A stretch of 64,000 bases of DNA from Listeria ivanovii subsp. londoniensis (GCF_000763495.1 NZ_CP009576.1:1188001-1252000); one strand, 5' to 3'. Positions 18,064-27,427 are shown, counted from the stretch's first letter. Made by a program: numbers and translations. Notes: generated by a model from the letters alone, not told the origin.

Positions 18064-19012
18064 AATCGCGAACCGCCAAGTAATGTGTGAGGTTTTAATG
18101 AAAGAAGCAGCTCGTAACGATAGCAATTTAGTTGTATTAACAAGTGATTCAAGAGGATCTGCTTCGCTAGGAGCTTTCGCAGAAAAATTTCCAGAACGAT
18201 TAATTGAAACGGGTATTGCCGAACAAAATATTGTTGGAATTGCAGCAGGATTAGCACACAGTGGCAAACGAGCTTTTGTTGCTTCACCTGCGTGTTTCCT
18301 GAGTATGCGTAGTATTGAACAGGTGAAAGTAGATGTGGCTTATTCAGACACGAATGTAAAATTGATTGGCATCAGTGGTGGTGTCAGTTATGGTGCACTT
18401 GGTATGAGCCATCATTCGCTTCAAGATATTGCAGTTACTAGAGCGATTCCTAATTTAGAAGTCATTCTACCTGCAGATCGCCTAGAAACAGAGGCTGTTT
18501 TTGACTATTTGCTTCAATCAAATCGACCGGCATATGTTCGTCTTGGAAGAAATGCGGTAGAAGATTGTTACATCGAAAAACCAGTATTTCAAATTGGGAA
18601 AGCTGGGACCCTTAGAGAAGGGGACGATGTGTCAATTTTAGCAACTGGCGAAATGGTACGCGTCGCACTTGATGCAAGCGAAGAATTAAAGTTAAAAGGA
18701 ATTAGTGCACGCGTATTGAATTTTTCAACAATCAAACCGTTTGATAAAGGAGTAGTAGAAGCGGCATTAGCTGAAACAAAACTACTTATTAGTATGGAAG
18801 AACATAGTATTTATGGGGGGTTAGGTGCAGCAGTGAGCGAAGTGGTAAGCAGTTTTTCAACAAGTATTCGTCATTTGATTTTAGGAATTCCGGATGAACC
18901 TGCAATTGCTGGAACAAGCCAAGAAATTTTCGCTTATTATGGTTTATCTGCTACTGGAGTTGCTGATATTATCATGAAAAACCTACCAATTATTGGAGAC
19001 GAAAAAAGATGA
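18056..19012 (+). CDS. Transketolase, C-terminal subunit
   Basis: Pyrimidine-binding plus C-terminal half of the split transketolase (318 aa). TGIAEQNIVGIAAGLA contains the catalytic Glu that activates ThDP; the C-terminal domain runs from about residue 185 (FQIGKAGTLREGDDVSILATGEMVRVAL). Together with the upstream subunit it forms a full enzyme. It overlaps the kinase gene by four bases (ATGA). Confidence 0.88.
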   Translation: MNKIANRQVMCEVLMKEAARNDSNLVVLTSDSRGSASLGAFAEKFPERLIETGIAEQNIVGIAAGLAHSGKRAFVASPACFLSMRSIEQVKVDVAYSDTNVKLIGISGGVSYGALGMSHHSLQDIAVTRAIPNLEVILPADRLETEAVFDYLLQSNRPAYVRLGRNAVEDCYIEKPVFQIGKAGTLREGDDVSILATGEMVRVALDASEELKLKGISARVLNFSTIKPFDKGVVEAALAETKLLISMEEHSIYGGLGAAVSEVVSSFSTSIRHLILGIPDEPAIAGTSQEIFAYYGLSATGVADIIMKNLPIIGDEKR

Positions 19013-20472
19013 AGAAACATTATCAAATCGCCATTGATCAAAGCACATCCGGCACAAAAGTATTATTGTTTAAAGCAGGGGAACTTGTGGACCGTTTGGA
19101 TAAAAAGCATCAACAACTTTATCCACACAAAGGTTGGGTGGAGCATAATCCCATTGAAATTTGTCAAAATGTCCGTACATTAATTGCGGACATCTTGGCA
19201 AAACATAATATAGTCGCAGCAGAAATTGAACGACTAGCTTTGACGAATCAACGTGAAACAATTGTGGCTTGGGATAAACAAACTGGAAAACCGCTATATA
19301 ATGCGATTGTATGGCAATGTAATCGAACAAAAAAAATTTGCGAAACATTAAAAGAAGCTGGCTGCGAAAAACGAATTAAACAAATTACCGGACTGAAAAT
19401 TGATTCTTATTTTTCTGCTCCTAAAATGAAGTGGTTGTTGGAAAATATTTCAGCAGTGAGGGATGCAGCGGGTCGTAATCAATTAGCGTTTGGCACAATG
19501 GATGCTTGGGTGTTATTTTCGCTTACAGATGATAGTAACTATTTCACAGATCGAACGAATGCTAGTCGTACACTCCTTTATGATATTCGGAAAAATGATT
19601 GGTCAGATGAGCTACTCGAACTTTTCGGAGTCGCGCGTGATCATTTACCAGAAGTGAAGCAGTCTGTTGGGGATTTTGGAAGCTATCTGGGGATACCAAT
19701 TCGTAGTGTAATGGCTGATTCAGAAGCGGCACTTTATGGACAAGGTTGTTATACATTTGGGGGAGTAAAGGCGACGCTTGGGACGGGATGTTCTGTTATG
19801 ATGCAAATTGGTGAGAGGCGACTACCTGAAAATGAAGCTATTTTGACGACTCTTGCCTGGGATAATGCAGGTGTCAATCAGTTTGCATTAGAAGGAATCA
19901 TTCGTTCTTGTGGAGACACATTAGTTTTTTTATCCGAGCAATTAGAACTCTTTAAGGATTATCATACAGCTTGTAAGCAAGCATTTCAATTACCGTCCAA
20001 TGAGGGCGTTGTACTAATTCCTGGTCAATTAGGATTAGGTGCGCCTTATTGGAATCTAGATATACAAGCAGAAATTATCGGACTCACGCGAGAACATACA
20101 AAATGGCATATTATTCGTGCTGGTTATACAAGTATTGCATTTCAAATTAAGGCTGTTATCGACCAAATGGAGTTAATGACAGGTCAAAATATTAAGCGCT
20201 TACAAGTGGACGGTGGATTAACAAAGCAACCTGAGTTGATGCAATATTTAGCAAATGTTTTAAATGCAGAAGTGGCAGTCAGTCCTGTAGAAGAACTTTC
20301 AGCAATGGGTGTAATAAAAATTGCTGAAATTAAATCACGAGAAAAGAGAAAGCTAGCAAAGTTGTATCATCCAGATATCACTCATAAAAATGCCTTAGAC
20401 GATTTTCGAAATTGGGAAAAACAAGTGAAAAACAGTATTCTAAAATTACAGAAGGTGAGGAATTTTAAATGA
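19009..20472 (+). CDS. FGGY-family carbohydrate kinase
   Basis: Sugar or polyol kinase (487 aa) with the glycerol kinase-like FGGY fold: N-terminal phosphate-binding IDQSTSGTKVLLF, the catalytic Asp region VMADSEAALYGQG, TLGTGCSVMMQIG, and the C-terminal ATP-binding LQVDGGLTKQPELMQYLANVL. It resembles glycerol kinase more than xylulokinase, as D-apulose kinases do in my recollection. Genes on both sides overlap it by four bases. The expected product is a ketose phosphate feeding the split transketolase. The true substrate needs assay. Confidence 0.82.
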   Translation: MKKHYQIAIDQSTSGTKVLLFKAGELVDRLDKKHQQLYPHKGWVEHNPIEICQNVRTLIADILAKHNIVAAEIERLALTNQRETIVAWDKQTGKPLYNAIVWQCNRTKKICETLKEAGCEKRIKQITGLKIDSYFSAPKMKWLLENISAVRDAAGRNQLAFGTMDAWVLFSLTDDSNYFTDRTNASRTLLYDIRKNDWSDELLELFGVARDHLPEVKQSVGDFGSYLGIPIRSVMADSEAALYGQGCYTFGGVKATLGTGCSVMMQIGERRLPENEAILTTLAWDNAGVNQFALEGIIRSCGDTLVFLSEQLELFKDYHTACKQAFQLPSNEGVVLIPGQLGLGAPYWNLDIQAEIIGLTREHTKWHIIRAGYTSIAFQIKAVIDQMELMTGQNIKRLQVDGGLTKQPELMQYLANVLNAEVAVSPVEELSAMGVIKIAEIKSREKRKLAKLYHPDITHKNALDDFRNWEKQVKNSILKLQKVRNFK

Positions 20473-22328
20473 ATAATTCGGATCTTGCGAAAGAGGTTGT
20501 AAAGCTTGTTGGTGGAAAAGAGAATATTTTGAGTGTGATTCATTGTGTCACACGGCTACGATTTAAGTTACGTGATGAAAAACTAGCAGATACAGAAAAA
20601 ATCAAAGCGTTACAAGGTGTTATGACGGTTGTGAAAAGTGGCGGGCAATACCAAGTGGTTATCGGTGATCATGTCAGTTATGTTTATGATGAGGTCATTC
20701 AAGTTTTAGGGATTAAACCAGATGATGTACCACAAGATGATTCTGAACAAGAACACAAAAGTATTTTTAATAAGTTTGTTGAATTGATTTCAGGAATTTT
20801 TATGCCAGTACTGGGTCTAATGGCAGCTTCAGGTATTCTGAAAGGTTTCCTAACAGCCGCAGTCACAACGGGATTAATTGATACCTCTGCTGGTATTTAC
20901 GAAGTTCTTTACGCGGCAAGTGATGCGCTCTTTTACTTTATGCCAATTATACTTGGCTTTTCAGCTGGGAAAGTATTTAAAGCGAATCAATACCTTTCTG
21001 CTGCAGTCGGTGCATCGCTTGTTTACCCAACACTTGTTGAAATGTATAGCAATGGAGCACATTTAACATTTCTACATATTCCAGTTATTTTAATGAACTA
21101 TACAATGTCTGTTATTCCTGTTATTTTAGCTATTTACTTTATGAGTAAACTGGAAAAAGTATTAGTAAAATTTATTCCGAAAAGTTTACAATTGATTTTT
21201 GTCCCTCTATTGCTACTTTTAATTGTGGTCCCTGTATCTCTAATTATCATCGGGCCTGTTTCAACATATGCTAGCCAACTACTTGCAAAAGGAGCATTGG
21301 CACTTTATTCGCTTAGTCCGATGATCGCAGGGTTCTTCCTGGCTGGTATTTGGCAAGTGGCTGTTATGTTTGGACTACACTGGGCATTTATACCGATTTT
21401 CATTAATAATATTTCTGTTTTAGGATACGATCCAATTAATGCAATGCTTTATTGTACTGTATTTGCGCAAACTGGTGCGGTTATGGCAGTGATGCTTAAA
21501 ACCCGAAACCAAGAATTGCGTTCACTTTCTGTAACCGCAACTATTTCTGGATTTTTAGGAATCACGGAACCAGCAATTTATGGGGTAAACTTGCCGTATA
21601 AAAAACCATTTATTATGGCTTGTGTTGGATCGGCCTTTGGTGGTGCAATTGCAGGTATGAGTGCTGCGAAAATGTTTGGTGGCTTCGCGTCTGGTGGGAT
21701 TTTCGGTATTCCGATGTTCATTAATCCAGATGGAATAGGCTGGGATTTCTGGGGATTTTTAATTTCGCTAGTGGTAGCTTTCAGCATCGCATTGATTTTA
21801 ACTTATTTCTTTGGATTTAAAGATAAAGTGGTAGAGGAGGTAGTAATCCAAACAGGAAAAGTAGCGACATTGGACGAAACTATTTATAGCCCGCTTCAAG
21901 GTGAATTAATGGCGTTAAATGATGTAAAAGATGAAGTGTTCTCAGGTGGTATAATGGGAGCGGGAGTAGCAATTCTTCCTACGAGTGGCGAAATTTGTGC
22001 TCCATTTGATGGAACAGTACTTAGTGTTTTTAAGACCAAGCATGCAATAGGTTTGATTTCTAAACAGGGAGTCGAGTTGTTAATTCATGTTGGACTTGAT
22101 ACAGTTAATCTAAACGGTCATTTTTTTGATATTAAAGTGAGCGAATCAGAAGAAGTAAAAAAAGGCGATTTGTTAGGAACATTTGATTTGAATGAAATAA
22201 AAAAAGCTGGCTACGATGCTACCACACCAGTCATTGTAACGAATAGTGCCGCACTGGCCGATGTTATTACATTAAACCTTGGGAAAAATGTAGATAATAA
22301 CCAAAAGATTTTAGAAGCAAAGGCTTAG
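20469..22328 (+). CDS. PTS beta-glucoside-family EIIBCA permease
   Basis: Three-domain PTS permease (619 aa) in the order IIB-IIC-IIA. IIB carries the phospho-Cys in HCVTRLRF (Cys26); IIC has about ten hydrophobic helices and the GITEPAIYG substrate motif; IIA carries LLIHVGLDTVNLNG with phospho-His540. Family members import and phosphorylate beta-glucosides at glucose C6. No BglG-type antiterminator is nearby; control appears to be by the LacI protein instead. Its own IIA makes it independent of the EIIA at 2808. Confidence 0.9.
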   Translation: MNNSDLAKEVVKLVGGKENILSVIHCVTRLRFKLRDEKLADTEKIKALQGVMTVVKSGGQYQVVIGDHVSYVYDEVIQVLGIKPDDVPQDDSEQEHKSIFNKFVELISGIFMPVLGLMAASGILKGFLTAAVTTGLIDTSAGIYEVLYAASDALFYFMPIILGFSAGKVFKANQYLSAAVGASLVYPTLVEMYSNGAHLTFLHIPVILMNYTMSVIPVILAIYFMSKLEKVLVKFIPKSLQLIFVPLLLLLIVVPVSLIIIGPVSTYASQLLAKGALALYSLSPMIAGFFLAGIWQVAVMFGLHWAFIPIFINNISVLGYDPINAMLYCTVFAQTGAVMAVMLKTRNQELRSLSVTATISGFLGITEPAIYGVNLPYKKPFIMACVGSAFGGAIAGMSAAKMFGGFASGGIFGIPMFINPDGIGWDFWGFLISLVVAFSIALILTYFFGFKDKVVEEVVIQTGKVATLDETIYSPLQGELMALNDVKDEVFSGGIMGAGVAILPTSGEICAPFDGTVLSVFKTKHAIGLISKQGVELLIHVGLDTVNLNGHFFDIKVSESEEVKKGDLLGTFDLNEIKKAGYDATTPVIVTNSAALADVITLNLGKNVDNNQKILEAKA

Positions 22329-22347
22329 TATAGAAAGGGTGAAAAAA

Positions 22348-23613
22348 ATGTTAACACAAAGTGCTGATAAGCGTCGAATAGAGAAAAATGGTGAACCTTT
22401 TTTCTACCTCGCAGATACAGTTTGGAGTGCATTTACGAATATTGATTTAACCGATTGGGCCTACTACTTAAAAGTCCGAAAAGAGCAAGGTTTTAATGTG
22501 CTGCAAATCAATATTTTGCCACAATGGGATCGAAGCGTACTAGAAAGTATTCAAGAGCCATTTGGTATAAGTGAAGGCTTTTTCGATTTACAGTCTAAAA
22601 ATGAAGCTTACTTTAAACATGCAGAAAAAATGTTAGAAATGGCAGTAAATCAAGGTTTTACTCCAGCGCTCGTTTTGCTATGGTGTAATTATATTCCGGA
22701 GACGTGGGGGGCGAAATTTGGTACCAGTCCGCTGTTTCGAAAAGAAGACATTAAATCTTATACGGAAATGATGTTGGGACATTTTGATCAATTCAACCCC
22801 ATTTATATCATTAGTGGGGACACGGATTTCCCAACGGAAACTGTAGCAGATTATTATTTAGAAGCTTTAGAAACTGTTTCTAAAAAAGCACCGCAAGCAC
22901 TGAAAGTTTTGCATATTTGCGGTCGTTTAAAAGAAATCCCTGAAAAACTACAAACACATCCAGCTCTCGATTTGTATTTTTATCAATCTGGACATAATTC
23001 TGAGCATCAAGCAATGACCTATACATTGGCAGAACATTTTAGCCAGTTAGAGCCAATGAAGCCAGTTATCAATTCAGAACCGTGCTACGAATTAATGGGA
23101 TATAGTCGACAAAAATACGGTCGTTTTAACCGAGAAGATGTGCGGAAAGCTGCTTGGCAAAGTGTTTTATCTGGTGCTATAGCTGGTATTACTTATGGGG
23201 CGCACGGCATTTGGAGTTGGCATGAAGAAGGGAGTACATTTGGATCAGCGCTCGGTGAAGGATTTGTTTCTCCATTTAACTGGCGACAAGCACTTCATTT
23301 TGATGGTGCAACAGATTATGCATTTCTAAAATCCTTTATTTTAGCTAATGATTTAACAACACTTAAACCAATAAATTTAGTCTTAAATCGAACTTCAGAA
23401 ATTCGAGCAGCAGAGACCGAAAAATTAGTTATTGTTTATGTGCCATCAAATGTCCCTATTTATCTGAAAGGGCAATTTACTTCTGTAGATGATTATGCTA
23501 TTGATTTGGAGCAAGGTAAGAAGATTGGTCTTACAAAAGTACTTCATGAAGCAAAAACAGAAATTCAGATGACACCTTTTTTAAAAGATAGTTTATATAT
23601 ACTTCATCAATAA
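22348..23613 (+). CDS. GH140/DUF4038-like glycosidase, cytoplasmic
   Basis: TIM-barrel protein (421 aa) of the DUF4038 family, to which GH140 apiosidases belong. The N-terminal FFYLADTVWSAF and WAYYLKVRKEQGFNVLQINILP are typical. Candidate catalytic acids are the Asp in IISGDTD (residue 158) and the Glu in VINSEPCYE (residue 244). There is no signal peptide, so it acts inside the cell, after PTS uptake. The ATG at 22348 has AAAGGG eight bases upstream and is preferred to the GTG at 22339. Apioside cleavage is an inference from family and context. Confidence 0.72.
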   Translation: MLTQSADKRRIEKNGEPFFYLADTVWSAFTNIDLTDWAYYLKVRKEQGFNVLQINILPQWDRSVLESIQEPFGISEGFFDLQSKNEAYFKHAEKMLEMAVNQGFTPALVLLWCNYIPETWGAKFGTSPLFRKEDIKSYTEMMLGHFDQFNPIYIISGDTDFPTETVADYYLEALETVSKKAPQALKVLHICGRLKEIPEKLQTHPALDLYFYQSGHNSEHQAMTYTLAEHFSQLEPMKPVINSEPCYELMGYSRQKYGRFNREDVRKAAWQSVLSGAIAGITYGAHGIWSWHEEGSTFGSALGEGFVSPFNWRQALHFDGATDYAFLKSFILANDLTTLKPINLVLNRTSEIRAAETEKLVIVYVPSNVPIYLKGQFTSVDDYAIDLEQGKKIGLTKVLHEAKTEIQMTPFLKDSLYILHQ

Positions 23614-23664
23614 ATCCTAATTTCTTTCTAGAAAAAAATTTTATTTTGCCAGCTAATAATTAAA

Positions 23665-23693
23665 GCGAGGTAACTATTTAAGTGTTGCCTCGC
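23665..23693. terminator. Terminator of the sugar operon, shared with the opposite gene
   Basis: GCGAGGTAAC pairs with GTTGCCTCGC (one G-U) around a 9-base loop, followed by CTTTT. The stop codon of the opposing DUF817 gene lies at the inner end of the left arm and the start of the loop. Confidence 0.75.
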
Positions 23694-24489
23694 CTTTTGC
23701 TGTGTCTAAACTACTGGTTTCTTTATTCGTTAAATCTTTTTTTATAAATTTCAACTGTGCAACAATGATAATACTAATAATAACCAGTAAATACCAACTC
23801 GTGATTTTCGAAGCATGTACTGGATGCCAAGTGACGAGCTGGTCTGGATAAGCCCAAGCACCGTAGAAACTTGCGATATTTTCTGCTAGATAAATAAAAA
23901 AAGCGATACATAAAAAAGAGAACGATAATGGCATTTTTAGCTGTGTAGAACTAACTTTAAAGTGGACATAGGTTTTTCGGAAAAGTACTAGAACTAAAAC
24001 TATTAAAATCCAACGAAAATCCATGATAAAATGATGCGTAAAAAAATTACCATAAATTGCCACACATAATGCGGTAATAAGCCAAATATTCGGCCAGTTA
24101 GTCATCTGTAAATCGAATCGTTTCCACGCCTGACAAATGTAGCTCGCAATACTGGAATACATAAAACCACTATAAAGCGGGACTCCCAATATTTTCGTGA
24201 AACCTGGTTCTGGATAACTCCAAGATCCCATATGTACTTTATAAATTTCAAGAACAAGCCCAATCACATGAAAAATCATAATGACTTTAAGTTCATCCCA
24301 GGTTTCCAAGCCAAATTTAATTAACAGCAACTGAGCGATAATACAAATCAACAAAAGTAAATCATAACGAGTAATAAAAGGAATATCTAGCAATTTTGTT
24401 AGTGCGAGTGAAATAAAAATAATTCCTGGGAAAATACAACAAAGCGCTTGTTTCCAAGTAAAAGTCCAAAGTAAGTGGAAAAATGCCAT
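23674..24489 (-). CDS. DUF817 family membrane protein (YoaT-like)
   Basis: Polytopic membrane protein (271 aa) with about eight hydrophobic segments and the DUF817 hallmark stretch HMGSWSYPEPGF followed by GVPLYSGFMYSSIASYICQAW. The function of this family is unknown. It lies between the sugar operon and the mobA-modCB genes and is transcribed with the latter direction, but a 67-base gap precedes it, so co-transcription is uncertain. Confidence 0.8.
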   Translation of the reverse strand: MAFFHLLWTFTWKQALCCIFPGIIFISLALTKLLDIPFITRYDLLLLICIIAQLLLIKFGLETWDELKVIMIFHVIGLVLEIYKVHMGSWSYPEPGFTKILGVPLYSGFMYSSIASYICQAWKRFDLQMTNWPNIWLITALCVAIYGNFFTHHFIMDFRWILIVLVLVLFRKTYVHFKVSSTQLKMPLSFSFLCIAFFIYLAENIASFYGAWAYPDQLVTWHPVHASKITSWYLLVIISIIIVAQLKFIKKDLTNKETSSLDTAKGEATLK

Positions 24490-24556
24490 TCAAAAACCTC
24501 TTCTCATTCTTTTCTTTAGTTTACCAAAAAAGTCTAAAGAAATGGACAAGAAAAGG

Positions 24557-25147
24557 TTAATTTAGTTCGTGTTGGTAATTCACATTTCGAAAGGGCTGCT
24601 CATTTTCAAAAAATAATGAGGCAGAATCAAGCTCTTTAAGTAGCGCGAATACTCGATGCTCCTTATTTTGAAGTAGTTTGGTTAGTGGAAGAATTGCATA
24701 AGGGATATTGGCAACTAAATAATGGTTTGCTTGTTTTGTTTTTGCGAAGCAGTTTGGATGTGCCGCGAGTTGTACTAATTCACGGCCGGTTAAATCAGGC
24801 ATGTCAGTTGGAAGTACAAGGAAATTCGCTTGCTTGTATTGTTTGGCAGCAAGCATCGCCGCATAAATGCCACCAAGCGGTCCATAATCTAAGTAAGTAG
24901 GATCATCTGGAACTACTTGGATAGTTGCTGCATCTCGAAATAAAATGGTTAACTCTTTGTAATTTGCTTCGTTAGCAGAAATAAAAATTTGCACGCAATA
25001 AGGCACTAATTTGTTAACAGTCATTTCTATCCAAGTTTTTCCAGAAGCCTTATCTCGGAAAAAGGCTTTCGGCTCGCCAAAACGACTTGATTTTCCACCG
25101 GCAAGAATGATACCAACATTAACTTTTGCGTTTTTCAAGTCGTCCAT
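24557..25147 (-). CDS. mobA: Molybdenum cofactor guanylyltransferase MobA
   Basis: Nucleotidyltransferase (196 aa) that joins GMP to molybdopterin to make the MGD cofactor. The N-terminal GTP-binding signature is ILAGGKSSRFGEPKAF, followed by DYGPLGGIYAAMLAA and LVLPTDMPDL with the metal-binding Asp. It overlaps modC by 29 bases, so it is part of a modBC-mobA operon on the minus strand. Confidence 0.92.
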   Translation of the reverse strand: MDDLKNAKVNVGIILAGGKSSRFGEPKAFFRDKASGKTWIEMTVNKLVPYCVQIFISANEANYKELTILFRDAATIQVVPDDPTYLDYGPLGGIYAAMLAAKQYKQANFLVLPTDMPDLTGRELVQLAAHPNCFAKTKQANHYLVANIPYAILPLTKLLQNKEHRVFALLKELDSASLFFENEQPFRNVNYQHELN

Positions 25148-25781
25148 CTCGCATCACCAAAATCTCCTCTGTCATCATTTCTGCTTCCGAGACATAATGT
25201 GTGACAAAAATAACCGGAATGTGAAAATCTTTTGCCATTTGTCCAACTAGTTTCATACAAATCAGTCGTGTTTCTTCATCCAAGCCATTAAACGGTTCAT
25301 CAAGTAAAAGTAATTTTGGTTCGATAATCATTGCTCGAGCCATAGCAACACGCTGTTTTTCGCCACCAGAAAGTTTTTGAACAGAAGAATAAAGTAAATG
25401 CGATATTTGCAAATAATCACTCATTTTCCTTACTTGTTGCTGAATTTCCAGTTGTTCTTTTTTCTTCTTTTTTCGAATCTTTAGCCCAAAAGCAATATTT
25501 TCATAGACATTCATATTAGGGAATAGAGCGAGATTTTGGAATAAATAACCTACTTTTCGCTCTGTAGCAGGGAGATGCAGTGAGATAGTAGAATCATCCC
25601 AAGGTGTTCCGTCGAAGTCAATCGTACCACCATCAATTGTTTTAAGACCACTCACGCATTGGAATAAAGTAGATTTCCCAGAACCGCTAGCCCCCATCAT
25701 TGCTGTAACAGGTTGGTCAAAGGTGTAGTCGATATTTAAGTCGTGAAAAGGAAGTTTTTTATGAAATTGTAATCGAAGCAT
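25119..25781 (-). CDS. modC: Molybdate ABC transporter ATP-binding protein ModC (short form)
   Basis: ABC ATPase (220 aa) for molybdate import: Walker A GASGSGKST, Q-loop YLFQNLALFP, signature LSGGEKQR, Walker B LLLDEPFNGLD, H-loop VTHY. It ends soon after the ATPase domain and lacks the C-terminal TOBE/Mop domain of the classical ModC of about 350 residues, so the usual oxyanion feedback site is missing. modB is two bases upstream. Confidence 0.88.
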   Translation of the reverse strand: MLRLQFHKKLPFHDLNIDYTFDQPVTAMMGASGSGKSTLFQCVSGLKTIDGGTIDFDGTPWDDSTISLHLPATERKVGYLFQNLALFPNMNVYENIAFGLKIRKKKKKEQLEIQQQVRKMSDYLQISHLLYSSVQKLSGGEKQRVAMARAMIIEPKLLLLDEPFNGLDEETRLICMKLVGQMAKDFHIPVIFVTHYVSEAEMMTEEILVMRDGRLEKRKS

Positions 25782-25782
25782 G

Positions 25783-26454
25783 CTACATCCCCCTCATCAA
25801 TTGGGTTTGGCGTACGGTAAGAATATGAATAACTAGTAGCGCAAAGACCCCAATAATTACATTAATTAATCCTAGGTAGATTGCCGTCCGCATATCACCT
25901 TGCTGCACCATGAAATAAATACTAGAAGCAATCGTATCGGTTTTTCCTTCAATATAACCAGCCACCATCAAACTTGCTCCAAATTCTCCCATCGCACGAC
26001 AAAAGCTAAGTAAAACACCAGCTAAAATAGGTTGCCAGCAATTGGGTAAAATAATCTTCTGGAAAATTTGTTTTTTATTGGCCGACAGAGTTTCTGCTGC
26101 CCATACTAACTCATGATCAATCGATAGAAAAGCAGATTTTAGCCCTTGATACATAATAGGTAAAATAATAATCGTCGTTGCGACAATCGCTCCACTAAGT
26201 GAAAAAATAAAACTAAAATCAAATGTATTCCATAAAACCCCACCAACGAAATCATTTCGTCCTAAAATATTTAACAATACCAGACCAACCACAGTTGGCG
26301 GCAAGACAAGTGGTAGTAGAATCAGTATTTCCACGATTAATTGAAAGCGAGATTTTCGACCAGCAAAATAATAACTAAGTGGCAACATCGTAATAAATGC
26401 TATAAATGTTGAAATAGTGGCAACGAGTAAAGTATGCCAAACAGATGTAAACAT
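25783..26454 (-). CDS. modB: Molybdate ABC transporter permease ModB
   Basis: Integral membrane subunit (223 aa) with about five to six helices and the permease EAA loop (AAETLSANKKQIFQKIILP) that contacts ModC. GEFGASLMVAGYI is typical of ModB/CysT permeases. It is divergent from modA, with a 105-base shared intergenic region, and is the first gene of modB-modC-mobA. Confidence 0.9.
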   Translation of the reverse strand: MFTSVWHTLLVATISTFIAFITMLPLSYYFAGRKSRFQLIVEILILLPLVLPPTVVGLVLLNILGRNDFVGGVLWNTFDFSFIFSLSGAIVATTIIILPIMYQGLKSAFLSIDHELVWAAETLSANKKQIFQKIILPNCWQPILAGVLLSFCRAMGEFGASLMVAGYIEGKTDTIASSIYFMVQQGDMRTAIYLGLINVIIGVFALLVIHILTVRQTQLMRGM

Positions 26455-26512
26455 AAAATTCCTCCCGGGTAACCTCTTATACTCCTATTATTATTGTTCT
26501 CTCTGGTATAAA

Positions 26513-26541
26513 TTGTCAAACTTAAGTACAATAAATTTATA
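26513..26541 (+). promoter_or_regulatory. Candidate promoter of modA
   Basis: TTGTCA and TTTATA are separated by 17 bases just before the modA RBS. The surrounding TATAAATTGT and ACAATAAATTTATA form an imperfect inverted repeat that could be an operator shared with modB. Confidence 0.45.
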
Positions 26542-26559
26542 CAAAAGGGGAGATGTAAG

Positions 26560-27330
26560 ATGAAAAAAATAGGATTCATTATAACTTGCGGATTATTACT
26601 ACTACTAACAGCATGTGGTAGCAATCAAAAAGAGATAAAAACAACCACCATACATATTTCCGCAGCAGCAAGTTTGAAAGATACTATAGATGAAGTGAAA
26701 CCACTTTTTGAAAAAGAATATCCAAGCATCAAATTATCTTTTGACTTTGGTGGATCTGGACAAATTCGTGAACGTGTAGAAAGCGGAGCACCCATTGATG
26801 GCGTGCTTTTAGCTAGTAAAAAAGATACCGATACCTTGTTGGAGCAAGATTTGGCTGAGCAAGAGCGTGAATTCGCTAGTAACCAACTAGTGTTAATTAA
26901 GCCAAAGAACATGAAGGTAGCGACTAATCAAAACTTAGAGCAACTACTTAATCATGCCGATAAAATTGCTATTGGTGACCCAGAATCCGTCCCAGCTGGT
27001 GCCTATGCAAAACAAACACTAGAAAATCTACAACTTTATGATGCAGAAAAAGCGAAACTAGTGCTTGCGACAGATGTTCGACAAGTATTATCTTATGTAG
27101 AGGCTGGGAATGCGGATGCTGGTTTTGTATACCAAACAGACGCACTGCTAAGTAAAAAAGTTCAAGTATCAGCTAAAATAGATGCCAAATTGCATGATCC
27201 AATTGCTTATTACAGCGCTCAAGTTAGTAATTCAGAACAGAAAAAAGCAACAATAACTTTCTTAGACTTTATGAATAAACAAGAAGCGCAGAAAATTCTC
27301 GGAAAATATGGATTCCAATCAGCTAATTAA
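26560..27330 (+). CDS. modA: Molybdate-binding lipoprotein ModA
   Basis: Extracellular molybdate/tungstate-binding lipoprotein (256 aa). A lipoprotein signal peptide ends at LTAC; the mature part starts with ISAAASLKDTIDEV and contains FDFGGSGQIRERVESGAPIDG, AIGDPESVPAGAYAKQTLE and SYVEAGNADAGFVYQTDA, the classic ModA ligand segments. It supplies ModB and ModC encoded on the opposite strand. Confidence 0.94.
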   Translation: MKKIGFIITCGLLLLLTACGSNQKEIKTTTIHISAAASLKDTIDEVKPLFEKEYPSIKLSFDFGGSGQIRERVESGAPIDGVLLASKKDTDTLLEQDLAEQEREFASNQLVLIKPKNMKVATNQNLEQLLNHADKIAIGDPESVPAGAYAKQTLENLQLYDAEKAKLVLATDVRQVLSYVEAGNADAGFVYQTDALLSKKVQVSAKIDAKLHDPIAYYSAQVSNSEQKKATITFLDFMNKQEAQKILGKYGFQSAN

Positions 27331-27427
27331 TGAGAAGTCGCTTTGCTTTTTAAAATGAGAAAACTCCTGTATATTGGTACTAAAGAAAACGCATACATAG
27401 TTTTGGATAGAAGGGAAGTGCGCCCAG

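Noticed and set aside
18028-18287. Two minus-strand frames across the transketolase subunit junction
   Set aside because: They lie opposite conserved coding sequence in two frames and show no start signals or recognisable domains.
27331-27427. Moco riboswitch before moeA
   Set aside because: The 97-base gap is too short and shows no matching stems; this riboswitch class is not expected in Listeria.
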